Shown here in pieces: positions 1 to 8,267 of a stretch of DNA of 64,000 nucleotides (position 1 is the first letter of the stretch; each line of letters begins with the position of its first letter). The notes beneath the pieces are model-generated. The model did not search any database and was not told the DNA's origin. It worked only from the letters and a program-made list of their open reading frames with translations. Source of the stretch: Prevotellaceae bacterium UBA4361 (GTDB taxonomy: Bacteria; Bacteroidota; Bacteroidia; Bacteroidales; Bacteroidaceae). The position numbers were made by a program, and so were the translations under genes. The stretch covers positions 50,054-114,053 of the forward strand of contig DGSN01000037.1 of assembly GCA_002393575.1 (NCBI GenBank). The letters are read 5' to 3'.

Positions 1-1309
1 CAGGACGGAACATATACATTTCGCGAAGGGTAGGGTTGCGGAAACCCTTGCTGACGAGTGCCTTGAGCTCAATCTGGTGGGGCAGACGGAAGGCGAGTCC
101 TCCCTGCGGAATGAGTTCGGTGCCTGCCTGTGAGTGATGGTCCACGCGCAGACCTGCATCGAGTGTCACCCACGAGGCGAGGTCCTGTCGGAAGTCGATG
201 TAGCCAGCCAGTTCGTCCTCGGTGGTATCGACATAGTCGGTGACGTGTTCGTGGGTGGCGATGCTGCGTGTGTATGCTTCGCCGCCGAAGTGCTGCCAGT
301 CGAAGCCTATGGTGGTGACGTTTCCGCTCCAGAACGACATGCTCTCGTATGCACTCACGCCAGCGTTGAGGTCGTTGTGCAGGTAATGCACGGTCTGTGG
401 CTTGCCGCCTGGATGGTAGCCGTCGTTGATTTTGTGATGGCCGAAGTCGTAGAATCCTCGGATGGCTCCCGATGTCTTTCCGTAGTGGTTGAGAATGCCG
501 ACTGAGGCGAATCCGCGCGTAATCCACTGGTCGTTTTCGAGGTAGGGATTGGTGGTCTCGCCTGGGTTCGTGCCTTCGAAGTGGGTGAGGTTGATGTTGG
601 CAACGGCTTGCCAGTGCTTGCTGAAGTCGTAGCCGAACTTGGCGAATCCTCCATACTGGTTGAACTCGGAGTTTTTGCGGTGTCCGTCGGTGGTGTTGAA
701 GTTCAAGCCGATGGACGAAGTGAATTTGCCCAATCGCAATTGGTTGGTGGCATGTGCCTCGATGGTTCCGTAGCTTCCGCCTTGCACTTGCACGTCGGTG
801 CGCACTCCGTTGTTGTGCATTTGTCGGGTGACGATGTTCATCACGCCGCCCATAGCGTTCGAGCCATAATAGAGCGATGCAGGTCCGCGCACCACTTCCA
901 CGCGCTCTGCCATCGCTGTGGTGTAGAGGTCGGGAACGGGATGCCCGTAGAGTCCTGCGTACTGGGGCTGTCCGTCCACGAGTACGAGGAAATTTGCCAC
1001 GGTACCGATGCCTCGCACACGGATGCCGCCAGCGGCTCCTGTCGAAACGCCGTAGCCTACCATGCCTCGCGTGGTGGAGAAGAATCCAGGCACTTGTTCG
1101 TTGAGTGTTGGCAGCACTGCCTCGTTGTAGGTCTCGTTCAGTTTTTCTTGACTAACGATGCTCACGGTCACGGGCAGGTTTGCCATGTTGGTAGCATTTC
1201 GTGTTCCAGTCACAACTACGTTCTGCAAGGTGTCGTCGATGGCAAAGGATTGTGCCGTAGCTGACCCTGAGACAAGGAGACATGCAGACAATAATAAAGG
1301 TTTTTTCAT
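1..1309 (-). CDS. TonB-dependent outer-membrane receptor (5' part; gene runs off the left edge)
   Basis: The frame starts at ATG 1307-1309 and stays open to base 1, giving about 436 residues, so the C-terminal barrel lies outside the window. Residues 1-20 form a signal peptide (MKKPLLLSACLLVSGSATAQ). A TonB-box/plug start follows at about residues 26-37 (DTLQNVVVTGTRN). The plug continues with IRVRGIGT, FLVLVDGQPQ, RVEVVRGPASLYYGSNAMGG and NIVTRQ, which are classic plug-domain motifs, and then barrel-like strands. It has no N-terminal carboxypeptidase-regulatory domain, so it resembles BtuB/siderophore-type receptors more than SusC. The family takes up scarce ligands such as cobalamin, iron chelates or metals using TonB energy; the ligand cannot be told here. 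No SusD partner is visible on the side inside the window. Confidence 0.9.
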   Translation of the reverse strand, partial: MKKPLLLSACLLVSGSATAQSFAIDDTLQNVVVTGTRNATNMANLPVTVSIVSQEKLNETYNEAVLPTLNEQVPGFFSTTRGMVGYGVSTGAAGGIRVRGIGTVANFLVLVDGQPQYAGLYGHPVPDLYTTAMAERVEVVRGPASLYYGSNAMGGVMNIVTRQMHNNGVRTDVQVQGGSYGTIEAHATNQLRLGKFTSSIGLNFNTTDGHRKNSEFNQYGGFAKFGYDFSKHWQAVANINLTHFEGTNPGETTNPYLENDQWITRGFASVGILNHYGKTSGAIRGFYDFGHHKINDGYHPGGKPQTVHYLHNDLNAGVSAYESMSFWSGNVTTIGFDWQHFGGEAYTRSIATHEHVTDYVDTTEDELAGYIDFRQDLASWVTLDAGLRVDHHSQAGTELIPQGGLAFRLPHQIELKALVSKGFRNPTLREMYMFRP

Positions 1310-1344
1310 TTTGAGTTATTGAGTTTGTAAGTTTTTGTATGTTA

Positions 1345-1502
1345 GACCCTCCCCAACCCTCCCTGTGAGGGAGGGAGTAGTCACCCAGCCCCTCCAGCTT
1401 CCCCAAGGGGGAGTGAATAACCATTCGGATGGCTTCTCCTCCCCTTTGGGAGGTTGGGAGGGGTTTATTCTCCCTCCCTCACAGGGAGGGTTGGGGTGGG
1501 TC
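1345..1502. repeat. Family A G/C-rich nested palindrome element, copy 1
   Basis: The 158-bp block begins GACCCTCCCCAACCCTCCC and ends with its near-perfect reverse complement (about 31 of 32 end bases match). Shorter palindromes lie inside, for example CCCTCCCTGTGAGGGAGGG and CTTCCCCAAGGGGGAG. Copies occur at 34228-34393 and 46123-46316. It fills the gap between a receptor start and a phosphoesterase stop. It looks like a MITE- or REP-like element rather than a simple terminator. Confidence 0.8.
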
Positions 1503-1507
1503 TTTTT

Positions 1508-2593
1508 TCACTTAATCGTCGCTACCACGTATTCCGACCTGGTGCCGATGCGGAATTTGCCGCCCCAGATGCCGAGGCCCGAACTGATGTAATACTGTGT
1601 GTCGCCTCGTTGCCAAGGACCAAAGTCACATTCGTAGGTGGCATGGGTGATGAGCGAGATGGGCCACACTTGCCCTTCGTGGGTGTGTCCACTAAATTGG
1701 AAGTCGATGCCGCTTTGCTCTGCCTGTTCGAGGTGGTAGGGCTGATGGTCGAGCAGGATGGTGTATTTGCTCATGTCGGCGGCTTTCGTCAGTTCCTTCA
1801 CGCTTTTGCGACGGCGGTTGGTGCGGTCGTCGCGTCCAATCACGCACAGGTCGCCAATCGTCACGTTGGAGTCTTGCACCAGCTGGATGCCAGCCTTCTT
1901 GAAGAACTCACGTGAGCGCTCAATGCCCGTGAGGTAGTCGTGGTTGCCATAGCAAGCTACGACGGGTGCGTTCAACCGACGGAATTCTTCCTCCATGTGC
2001 TCCTCGTCAACAGGACGGATGCTGCCGTCGATGATGTCGCCAGCCACCAGGATGAGGTCGGCATGTTCGGCGTTCAGCATATCCACCCATAGTGCCAGTT
2101 CCTTGCGAGGGTTGTGGTAGCCGATGTGGAGGTCGCTGACCATCACAACCGTCATTTCCTTCTTCAGTTTTCCCTTGCTGTCGAGCGTAATGGTTTCGCG
2201 GTATTTGTCGATGTAGTGACAATAGCCGTATGTGAACACAATGACGAGCAGGATGACAATGCTTTCGGTGCCGACGATGCTGTTGTGCAGAAACCATTTG
2301 GGTGTCACATGGAGCAGTCTGCCCAGGTCGAGCAGGAGGAACGTCATGAACAGATAGAGCAGGATGAAAATCCAGGAGCAACCTATGTCATAGACAGCCT
2401 GTGCGATTTTGAGCGGAAACTTGAATTGAAGCGGGCTGTTGCAGATGAAGAGGCAGGCGAATGCCAAGGTCATCAGCACGAGCACCACCCATTTCACTCC
2501 GTTGCCGCATGGCAGGATTTGCCACACGTGCCAATATACATAGCCGTGTCCTGCCAGCATAACTGTAAAGAAGATGATGAAAAACCAAATCAT
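1508..2593 (-). CDS. Membrane-anchored calcineurin-like metallophosphoesterase
   Basis: 361 residues. The first half is membrane-embedded, with hydrophobic segments near residues 1-20, 33-52, 71-90 and 108-125. The second half is a calcineurin-like phosphoesterase domain carrying the metal-binding motifs in order: SDLHIGYH (153-160), AGDIIDG (184-190), GNHDY (216-220), a histidine in LLDHQPYH (280-287) and GHTHEG (302-307). The closest general group is the YkuE/YaeI-type enzymes acting at the membrane surface. The substrate is not evident. A second enzyme of this class but different sequence is at 20969-22291. The start is ATG at 2593. The gene stands alone between repeat-rich spacers. Confidence 0.85.
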   Translation of the reverse strand: MIWFFIIFFTVMLAGHGYVYWHVWQILPCGNGVKWVVLVLMTLAFACLFICNSPLQFKFPLKIAQAVYDIGCSWIFILLYLFMTFLLLDLGRLLHVTPKWFLHNSIVGTESIVILLVIVFTYGYCHYIDKYRETITLDSKGKLKKEMTVVMVSDLHIGYHNPRKELALWVDMLNAEHADLILVAGDIIDGSIRPVDEEHMEEEFRRLNAPVVACYGNHDYLTGIERSREFFKKAGIQLVQDSNVTIGDLCVIGRDDRTNRRRKSVKELTKAADMSKYTILLDHQPYHLEQAEQSGIDFQFSGHTHEGQVWPISLITHATYECDFGPWQRGDTQYYISSGLGIWGGKFRIGTRSEYVVATIK

Positions 2594-2993
2594 CGGAGTC
2601 TATAGTTGAGTTTTTTATTAAGTTTTTAAGTTTTTGAGTTTTTATCAGGGATTTAAAGGATTTTTTAGGATTTTCGTTTGCCACGTTGTTCCTTGTACTT
2701 TGTCCTTAATTTAATGTCCCACGGAAAGAACGGAAAGAACGGAAATTTTTGCTCGGCGCAAATCTTTGGTCAGCACCATGCGGAGCCTTTCTGTTGTTTC
2801 TGTCATTTCTGTGGGACTATGATATACGCTTGCAGCATCTTTTAATGTCCCACGGAAAGAACGGAAAGAACGGAAATTTTTGCTCGGCGAAGCCTAATTG
2901 TTTTTATATGAAATCATCGGATGAAACAAATAATAACAAATTTTCTGTTTACCCGTTTTTTCCGTTGTTCTTAATATTTCACTTTTATCTCTT

Positions 2994-3045
2994 CACTCTA
3001 CTCCCCTCGCCCTTTGGAGAGGGGCTGGGGGTGAGGCTTCTTTTT
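2994..3045. repeat. Family B palindromic repeat, copy 1
   Basis: A 45-50 bp unit reading CTCCCCTCGCCCTTTGGAGA and then GGGG-C-TGGGGGTGAGG. The stem pairs CCCCTCGCC with GGAGAGGGG around TTT. A near-identical copy is at 18390-18437, a reverse-oriented copy lies inside the mfd reading frame (26886-26935), and a variant is at 15860-15899. Confidence 0.8.
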
Positions 3046-3083
3046 GCTTATAGCCATTTGTTTATTGGATTCAACTATACGTG

Positions 3084-3159
3084 CGAGGGCTCGGTGAAAC
3101 TCAAACGAGCCCTCGGTGAAGCGCAAACGAGCCCTCGGTGAAATGCAAACGAGCCCTCG
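3084..3159. repeat. Family C array 1: four 10-bp cores at exact 22-bp spacing
   Basis: Cores CGAGGGCTCG (3084-3093) and CGAGCCCTCG (3106-3115, 3128-3137, 3150-3159) start exactly 22 bp apart. The 12-bp spacers are similar (GTGAAACTCAAA, GTGAAGCGCAAA, GTGAAATGCAAA). Three other arrays in the window share this geometry (14761, 29565, 56891). Confidence 0.85.
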
Positions 3160-3291
3160 CCGTTTCAGTAAATCCTAAAGATGGGCGCACGGGAAGCAAA
3201 ACTGCGTGTGTCAATATCCTCAGAAAAACTTTTGCCAATCTGCACATTTGGGTTTTATCCTCAAAAATAATCTTAAAAACAGAGTGGAAAA

Positions 3292-3324
3292 TTTGTCCAA
3301 TACGTGATTTTATTCTTATCTTTG
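3292..3324 (+). promoter_or_regulatory. Bacteroidota-type promoter for the nitroreductase fusion gene
   Basis: TTTG at 3292-3295, a 21-bp spacer and TATCTTTG at 3317-3324 match the TTTG / TAnnTTTG consensus. The predicted leader to ATG 3465 is about 135 nt. Confidence 0.6.
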
Positions 3325-3464
3325 CGATGTACAAATCTTTTTACCATGCTATTTGATGCATTCCGTTCTTTCGTGACGAACTCGATGAATAAACTGCATT
3401 GTTGAAGCGTTGGGCTTGCGAAAACGTGTGCAAAGATAGTGAATTATTTAATAATCTAAACAAA

Positions 3465-4652
3465 ATGAAAATCAAAAACTTAATCAGGGTTCTTCCTTTG
3501 ATGGTGTTGGCAGTGGGAATGCTGTCGTTCATGCCTGGAGACAAAACCAAGAAAAAGAATATGAAACAAGTGAATGTTTCGGATTCCATCATCCACATTA
3601 TCATGACGCGCACATCGGTTCGCACGTATCAGCAACGGGCTGTGGAACCCGAGAAGATTGAGACTCTGCTTCGCGCTGGCATGGCTGCACCTTCGGCTGT
3701 GAATCGCCAGCCGTGGCACCTCGTGGTCGTGACCGACAAAGCCCAGCTCAAGGCATTGGGCGGCAATGGTGGACCATCGCGTCCTGTGGCTGACGCTCCG
3801 CTGGGCATTGTGGTGTGTGGCGATATGAACAAGGCAATGGAAGGTGCTGGACGCGAGTATTGGGTGCAGGATGCGTCGGCTGTGACGGAGAACATCCTCC
3901 TTGCAGCCAACGGGCTCGACCTTGGAGCGGTTTGGCTCGGTGTGTATCCCATGAAGGAGCGTTGCAAGACGGTGGCAAACATTCTGCATCTGCCTAAGCA
4001 CCTCGTGCCGCTGAACATCATTTCTATCGGTTATCCCAAGGACATGCCTGCACCGAAGGACAAGTTCAAGAGGGAGAATATCAGCTACAATTTCTTTGGT
4101 GGCAAACAGGGCGATGCCGTGCCTGCACCCGTGGCTGAGGACGATGACTTCCATGAATTCAATGTGCGCGAGGACTTCAGCGTGAATCCTTTCACCGTGT
4201 TCCGCGGTCCAGGCTGGTTGCTTTGTGCTGGCGACAAGGAGAAGAGCAATGCCATGACTATCGGTTGGGGCGGACTGGGTACGTTGTGGGGACAGGACCT
4301 CGTGAGCGTGTATGTGGCTCAGGCTCGCTACACGAAGCAGTTCTTGGACAAGGCGAAGTATTTCACCATCATGCAGTTCGACCGTGAGGACAACGACATC
4401 CTGGAATTCATGGGCAGCAATTCGGGACGCGACAAGGACAAGGCGAAGGAGCTCGACTTGCATCTTTCCTATACGGAGCATGGCACACCTTATTATAATG
4501 AGGCGCGCGTGGTGATTGAGTGCGAAATCCTTTACGAAGAGGATTTCCAGAAGGCTAACATGAAGGAATTCCCTGCCCAGTTCTATTCGCGCTTCCCTGC
4601 TGGCGTTCATGCGCAATACATTGGCAGAGTGGTGAAGGCGATGAAGAGATAG
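3465..4652 (+). CDS. Nitroreductase - flavin reductase-like fusion with N-terminal signal/anchor
   Basis: 395 residues from ATG 3465; an in-frame extension upstream has no ATG and is not favoured. Residues 6-24 are hydrophobic (LIRVLPLMVLAVGML), suggesting export or membrane anchoring. Residues about 40-205 are a nitroreductase-family FMN domain: TRTSVRTYQQRAVEPEKIE, AAPSAVNRQPWHLVVV, and AVTENILLAANGLDLGAVWL followed by GYP. Residues about 230-390 resemble the flavin reductase-like FMN-binding split-barrel fold (VNPFTVFRGPGWLL, AMTIGWGGLGTLWG). The family uses NAD(P)H and FMN to reduce nitro compounds, quinones or flavins. Joining both domains in one exported chain is the odd part. A weak GTGGGC...GCCCAC hairpin follows the stop. 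Confidence 0.85.
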   Translation: MKIKNLIRVLPLMVLAVGMLSFMPGDKTKKKNMKQVNVSDSIIHIIMTRTSVRTYQQRAVEPEKIETLLRAGMAAPSAVNRQPWHLVVVTDKAQLKALGGNGGPSRPVADAPLGIVVCGDMNKAMEGAGREYWVQDASAVTENILLAANGLDLGAVWLGVYPMKERCKTVANILHLPKHLVPLNIISIGYPKDMPAPKDKFKRENISYNFFGGKQGDAVPAPVAEDDDFHEFNVREDFSVNPFTVFRGPGWLLCAGDKEKSNAMTIGWGGLGTLWGQDLVSVYVAQARYTKQFLDKAKYFTIMQFDREDNDILEFMGSNSGRDKDKAKELDLHLSYTEHGTPYYNEARVVIECEILYEEDFQKANMKEFPAQFYSRFPAGVHAQYIGRVVKAMKR

Positions 4653-4690
4653 TGGGCAAAAACGAGCCCACAACGGTGGTTTTTGATGGT
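4652..4690 (+). terminator. Weak hairpin after the nitroreductase fusion gene
   Basis: A 6-bp stem GTGGGC (4652-4657) pairs with GCCCAC (4666-4671), followed within 15 bases by a GGTGGTTTTT run. It is short and the T-run is distant, so the call is tentative. Confidence 0.35.
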
Positions 4691-4705
4691 AAAATGTCGT
4701 TTTTC

Positions 4706-4736
4706 TTGTCTAATTAAAATTAAAAGCGTAATTTTG
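4706..4736 (+). promoter_or_regulatory. Promoter of the paaK gene
   Basis: TTG at 4706-4708, a 20-bp spacer and TAATTTTG at 4729-4736 give a good match to the Bacteroidota housekeeping promoter, about 90 bp before ATG 4826. Confidence 0.7.
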
Positions 4737-4825
4737 CCGTCAATACGAAATGAATTCAACAGAAAAAGTGTTAGTTTGTTCGTAATGCAGTTTATTATCA
4801 AAAAATACTTTTTAAGAGCTAAAAA

Positions 4826-6136
4826 ATGATTTGGAACCGTAACAAGGAATGCATGAGCCGCGACGAGATGAGTGCTCTGCAAGGGAAAAGACTCCACAAG
4901 GTGGTGGAGTATGTGTATCACAACGTGCCCTTCTATCGCGACAAGATGCAGCAGTTGGGTCTGATACCTGATGACATTCAGACCATCGAAGACATCACCA
5001 AACTACCTTTCACGACAAAGAAAGACTTGAGAGACAACTATCCTTTTGGACTTCAGGCTGCTCCGCAGAGCGAAATTGTGCGCATCCATGCATCTTCGGG
5101 TACGACGGGAAACGCCACCATCGTTGGTTATACGCGTAAGGACATCGCCATCTGGAGCGAATGTATGAGCCGATGCCTCACGGCTTACGGTGTGACGCGC
5201 GATGACATTTTCTCTGTGTCCTATGGCTATGGCTTGTTCACGGGTGGACTGGGCGCACACTATGGTGTGGAGAACATGGGTGCCACCGTTGTTCCTGCAT
5301 CTACGGGCAACACGGAGAAACATGCCAAGCTGATTCGCGACCTGGGCATCACGGGCATTGCCTGCACGCCTTCCTATGCGCTCTATCTGGCTGAAACTAT
5401 CGACCGCATGGGCATCAAGAAGGAGGACTTGAAGCTGAAAGTGGGTGCTTTCGGTGCTGAACCTTGGACGGAGAACATGCGCAAGGAGATTCAGGAACGC
5501 CTCGGACTGAAGGGCTACAACCTCTATGGACTCTCGGAGGTGATGGGACCATGCGTCAGCTATGAGTGCAAGTGTCAGCACGGCTCGCACATCTGCGAAG
5601 ACCATTTCTATCCCGAAATCATCAATCCTGTCACGCTCGAACCGCTGCCAAAGGGACAGACGGGCGAACTGGTCTTCACCACGCTCACGAAGGAGGGTAT
5701 GCCAGTGCTGCGCTACCGCACACGCGACCTCTGTGCGCTGATGGAAGGCGAATGTGAATGTGGACGCACGGCTGTGCGCATGACCAGCATCAAGGGACGC
5801 TCCGACGATATGCTCATCATCCGTGGTATCAACGTGTTCCCATCGCAGGTGGAGAGCGTGGTGCTCAGCATGGAGGAATTTGCTCCTCGCTATATGCTCA
5901 TCGTGGACCGCGTGAACAACCTCGACACACTCACCGTTCAGGTGGAAATTCGCCAAGAATACTTCGAGAAGGCGCTCGACACCATCGGCGAAATCGATGC
6001 TCTCGAAAAGAAATTGGCTCGCAAGCTGCAGAACGTGCTCAGCATCAGTGCGAAGGTGCAGCTGAAAGAGCCTAACACCATTGAGCGCAGCCAAGGAAAG
6101 AGTGCCCGCGTCATCGACAAGCGTGTGCTGAAGTAA
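4826..6136 (+). CDS. paaK: Phenylacetate-CoA ligase
   Basis: 436 residues, the normal length of the PaaK family in the ANL adenylating superfamily. The phosphate-binding loop HASSGTTGN is at about residues 88-97, YGLSEVMGP at about 233, RYRTRD at about 296, and the C-terminal lid begins near GRSDDMLIIRGINVFPSQ. The family activates phenylacetate or related aryl acids to the CoA thioester using ATP, in the cytoplasm. In gut Bacteroidales these genes usually pair with an ACT-domain protein, as here (6462-6809), and are thought to serve reverse-type aromatic amino acid metabolism with indolepyruvate oxidoreductase; that oxidoreductase is not in the window, so the pathway role is inferred. It has its own promoter at 4706-4736. 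Confidence 0.9.
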   Translation: MIWNRNKECMSRDEMSALQGKRLHKVVEYVYHNVPFYRDKMQQLGLIPDDIQTIEDITKLPFTTKKDLRDNYPFGLQAAPQSEIVRIHASSGTTGNATIVGYTRKDIAIWSECMSRCLTAYGVTRDDIFSVSYGYGLFTGGLGAHYGVENMGATVVPASTGNTEKHAKLIRDLGITGIACTPSYALYLAETIDRMGIKKEDLKLKVGAFGAEPWTENMRKEIQERLGLKGYNLYGLSEVMGPCVSYECKCQHGSHICEDHFYPEIINPVTLEPLPKGQTGELVFTTLTKEGMPVLRYRTRDLCALMEGECECGRTAVRMTSIKGRSDDMLIIRGINVFPSQVESVVLSMEEFAPRYMLIVDRVNNLDTLTVQVEIRQEYFEKALDTIGEIDALEKKLARKLQNVLSISAKVQLKEPNTIERSQGKSARVIDKRVLK

Positions 6137-6461
6137 GTTGATAAGTTTTTGAGTTTGTAAGTTTTTGAGTTCTCATGCAATGAATTTGATTTGAAAGCTT
6201 GCAAAAACTCAAAAACTCAGCTCAAAGTGAAAAGTGAAAAGAGAAAAGCCTAAATTAAGGACAAAGGACAAGGAACAACGTAGTAATCAAAAATCCTTTA
6301 AATCCTTTAAATCCTTGATTAAAAACTTACGTAAAAAGTGAATCTTTAGCTCGGCGTAGCCAAAAATGCCATCCGGCTCAATCGCTTCACGCTTCACACT
6401 TCACGCTTCACGGTAGAACTCAAAAACTAAAAAACTCAAAAACTTAAAAACTAAAGATATC
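6137..6461. other. Low-complexity filler between paaK and the ACT gene
   Basis: 325 bp with no gene. It contains fragments that recur elsewhere in the window: AAGTTTTTGAGTTT runs, AAGGACAAAGGACAAGGAACAA, AAATCCTTTAAATCC, and a string of CTTCACGCTTCACACTTCAC near 6386-6411. The last type reappears inside mfd at about 26995-27080. No clear promoter is seen, so the ACT gene may be read from paaK. Confidence 0.6.
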
Positions 6462-6809
6462 ATGAAACAATTATCTATTTTCCTCGAAAACAAGCAAGGT
6501 GCGCTGGTGGATGTGCTCCGCTATCTGAAAGAAGCAAACATTCAAATCGTTGCTTCCACCATTGCCGAAACAGAGCAATATGGCATCTATCGTGTGATTT
6601 GTGATAATCCAGAGCAGGCATACATCGTGCTCAAGGAGCAGGGTGTGGCTGTGAACCTCACTGAGATGAAGTGCGTGGAACTGGCTGACAAGCCAGGCGG
6701 TGCTGCCGAGGCCATCGAGAAGATTGTTGCCGAAGGAGTGAACATCAGCTACTTCTACACGTTCCTTATCAATGGCAAGGGTCTGCTGCTTTACCGCGAG
6801 AAGAAATGA
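6462..6809 (+). CDS. Tandem ACT-domain protein
   Basis: 115 residues that can be read as two ACT folds: about 1-66 (MKQLSIFLENKQGALVDVLR ... YIVLKEQGVAV) and about 67-115 (EMKCVELADKPGGAAEAIEK ... GLLLYREKK). Each has the LxNKQGxL or LxDKPGG loop typical of amino-acid-binding ACT regulators. It has no catalytic domain. Its place directly after phenylacetate-CoA ligase matches a common Bacteroidales pairing, so it is probably a small cytoplasmic sensor of an aromatic amino acid or aryl acid that acts on that pathway; this is inference. ATG 6462 is the only reasonable start. Confidence 0.85.
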   Translation: MKQLSIFLENKQGALVDVLRYLKEANIQIVASTIAETEQYGIYRVICDNPEQAYIVLKEQGVAVNLTEMKCVELADKPGGAAEAIEKIVAEGVNISYFYTFLINGKGLLLYREKK

Positions 6810-6851
6810 TGCTCATGCATGTGTTTTGACATGAACCTGAATAACTAACGA

Positions 6852-8267
6852 ATGATGAAATATAAAGCAATTTTGACGGTGTGCCTGTTGTGGGTGGTTT
6901 CCACTCTGCAGGCGCAAGATTATTCTGCCTATTATCAGAATCTCCCTACGAAGGTGGCACAAGCAACGGTGCCTACCTTTCCTGCCAACGAAGTGACAAT
7001 CACCGATTTCGGTGCTGTGGGCGACGGACAGACGCTTTGCACGGAAGCATTCCGCAAGGCTATCAGTCGGCTCACGAAGCAAGGGGGTGGAACCGTGCAA
7101 GTGCCTGCTGGCGTTTGGCTCACGGGTCCCATTGCGCTGAAGAGCAACATTCGCCTCAACTTGGCACATGGTGCTATCATTTATTTCTCAGCCGACAAGC
7201 GGCTCTACATTGACCAAGATGGCAAATCGAGTCGCGTGGACCCATGCATTCGCGCATCGAAGTGCAAGAACATTGCCATCACGGGACATGGCATCATCGA
7301 CGGCAATGGTGCGGAGTGGAGACCTGTGAAGCGGTCGAAGGTGAGCGACGTGGAATGGAAGGGCTTCATCGAACGGCTCGGAGGCGTGGAGCAGACAGAA
7401 AAGGGTTTGTGGTATCCGTGGAACCACAAGGCTGGATATGCCAACATTGCCGACACGCCTGAGAAGCAGGAGGGTATGCGCAACGACCTCTTCCGCCCAA
7501 CCGACTGCGAGAACATCTTCCTGCAAGGTGTCACCTTCCAGAACGCACCTCGCTTCCATGTGCATCCTTGCTACAGCAGCAACATTATCATCGACGGCAT
7601 CACTGTGCGCTGCCCTTGGAATGCGCAGAATGGCGACGGCATCGACCTCTCTGATTGCCACCGCGCACTCATCGTGAATTCCACGGTGGATGTGGGCGAC
7701 GACGGCATCTGCATGAAGAGCGGTGGAGAGAAGAAGGGATTGCCTTGGGGGTGCGAGGACATCCTCATCACCAACAACACGGTGTTCCATGCTCATGGTG
7801 GATTCGTGATTGGTAGCGAGGACATCGGAGGTATGCACCGCTTGGTGGTTCGCAACAACCAGTTCAGTGGCACCGACACGGGCTTACGCTTCAAGAGTGC
7901 CATTGGCCGTGGTGGTGTGACGGGCGACGTGTTCATCAGCGATATTTTCATGTCGGACATCACGAACGAATCCATCATCTTCGAATGCGACTACGCCAAC
8001 CGTCCTGCTGGTGGAGCAGCACAGGGACCGCAGAAGGACAGTCCGCTGGTTCCTCATTTCCAAGACATTCACATCGACCGCGTGGTTTGTCATGGTGCTA
8101 AGGTGGGCATCAAGGCATCAGGTGTGGAAGGCATGGACTGCGTGAAGGACATCTACATCTCGAACTCATCCATCACTTATTGGAAAACGGCTCAGGACAT
8201 TAACACAGCCACAGCCAAGCTCACGCTACAGAACGTGAAGCTCCAGAAAGAAGGCGAACAGAAATAA
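6852..8267 (+). CDS. Exported glycoside hydrolase family 28 (polygalacturonase-like)
   Basis: 471 residues with a signal peptide ending near STLQAQ (residue 22); ATG 6852 or 6855 could start it. The mature chain begins a right-handed beta-helix with VTITDFGAVGDG. The GH28 active-site blocks are present: NGDGIDLSDC (about 260), VGDDGICMKSG (about 283, catalytic aspartates), AHGGFVIGSE (about 314, the GHG-equivalent) and GLRFKSA (about 345, the RIK-equivalent). Together they predict hydrolysis of alpha-1,4-galacturonide bonds in pectin or rhamnogalacturonan, probably exo-acting, in the periplasm or at the surface. The stop overlaps the next start (TAATG), so it is probably translated together with the following ABC exporter gene, an unusual partner. 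Confidence 0.87.
   Translation: MMKYKAILTVCLLWVVSTLQAQDYSAYYQNLPTKVAQATVPTFPANEVTITDFGAVGDGQTLCTEAFRKAISRLTKQGGGTVQVPAGVWLTGPIALKSNIRLNLAHGAIIYFSADKRLYIDQDGKSSRVDPCIRASKCKNIAITGHGIIDGNGAEWRPVKRSKVSDVEWKGFIERLGGVEQTEKGLWYPWNHKAGYANIADTPEKQEGMRNDLFRPTDCENIFLQGVTFQNAPRFHVHPCYSSNIIIDGITVRCPWNAQNGDGIDLSDCHRALIVNSTVDVGDDGICMKSGGEKKGLPWGCEDILITNNTVFHAHGGFVIGSEDIGGMHRLVVRNNQFSGTDTGLRFKSAIGRGGVTGDVFISDIFMSDITNESIIFECDYANRPAGGAAQGPQKDSPLVPHFQDIHIDRVVCHGAKVGIKASGVEGMDCVKDIYISNSSITYWKTAQDINTATAKLTLQNVKLQKEGEQK

Larger units (their letters stand above)
2594..3464. other. Long repeat-filled divergent intergenic region
   Basis: 870 bp between divergent genes with no convincing gene. It holds a perfect 49-bp direct repeat (2710-2758 and 2841-2889, beginning TTTAATGTCCCACGGAAAGA), a CGTTTTTTCCGTTGTTCTT segment shared with 36580-36720, a family B palindrome (2994-3045), a family C array (3084-3159) and the promoter of the nitroreductase gene (3292-3324). 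Confidence 0.75.

Noticed and set aside
2594..3464. Small frames in the repeat-rich gap as genes
   Set aside because: They follow repeat units, lack promoters and give low-complexity peptides.
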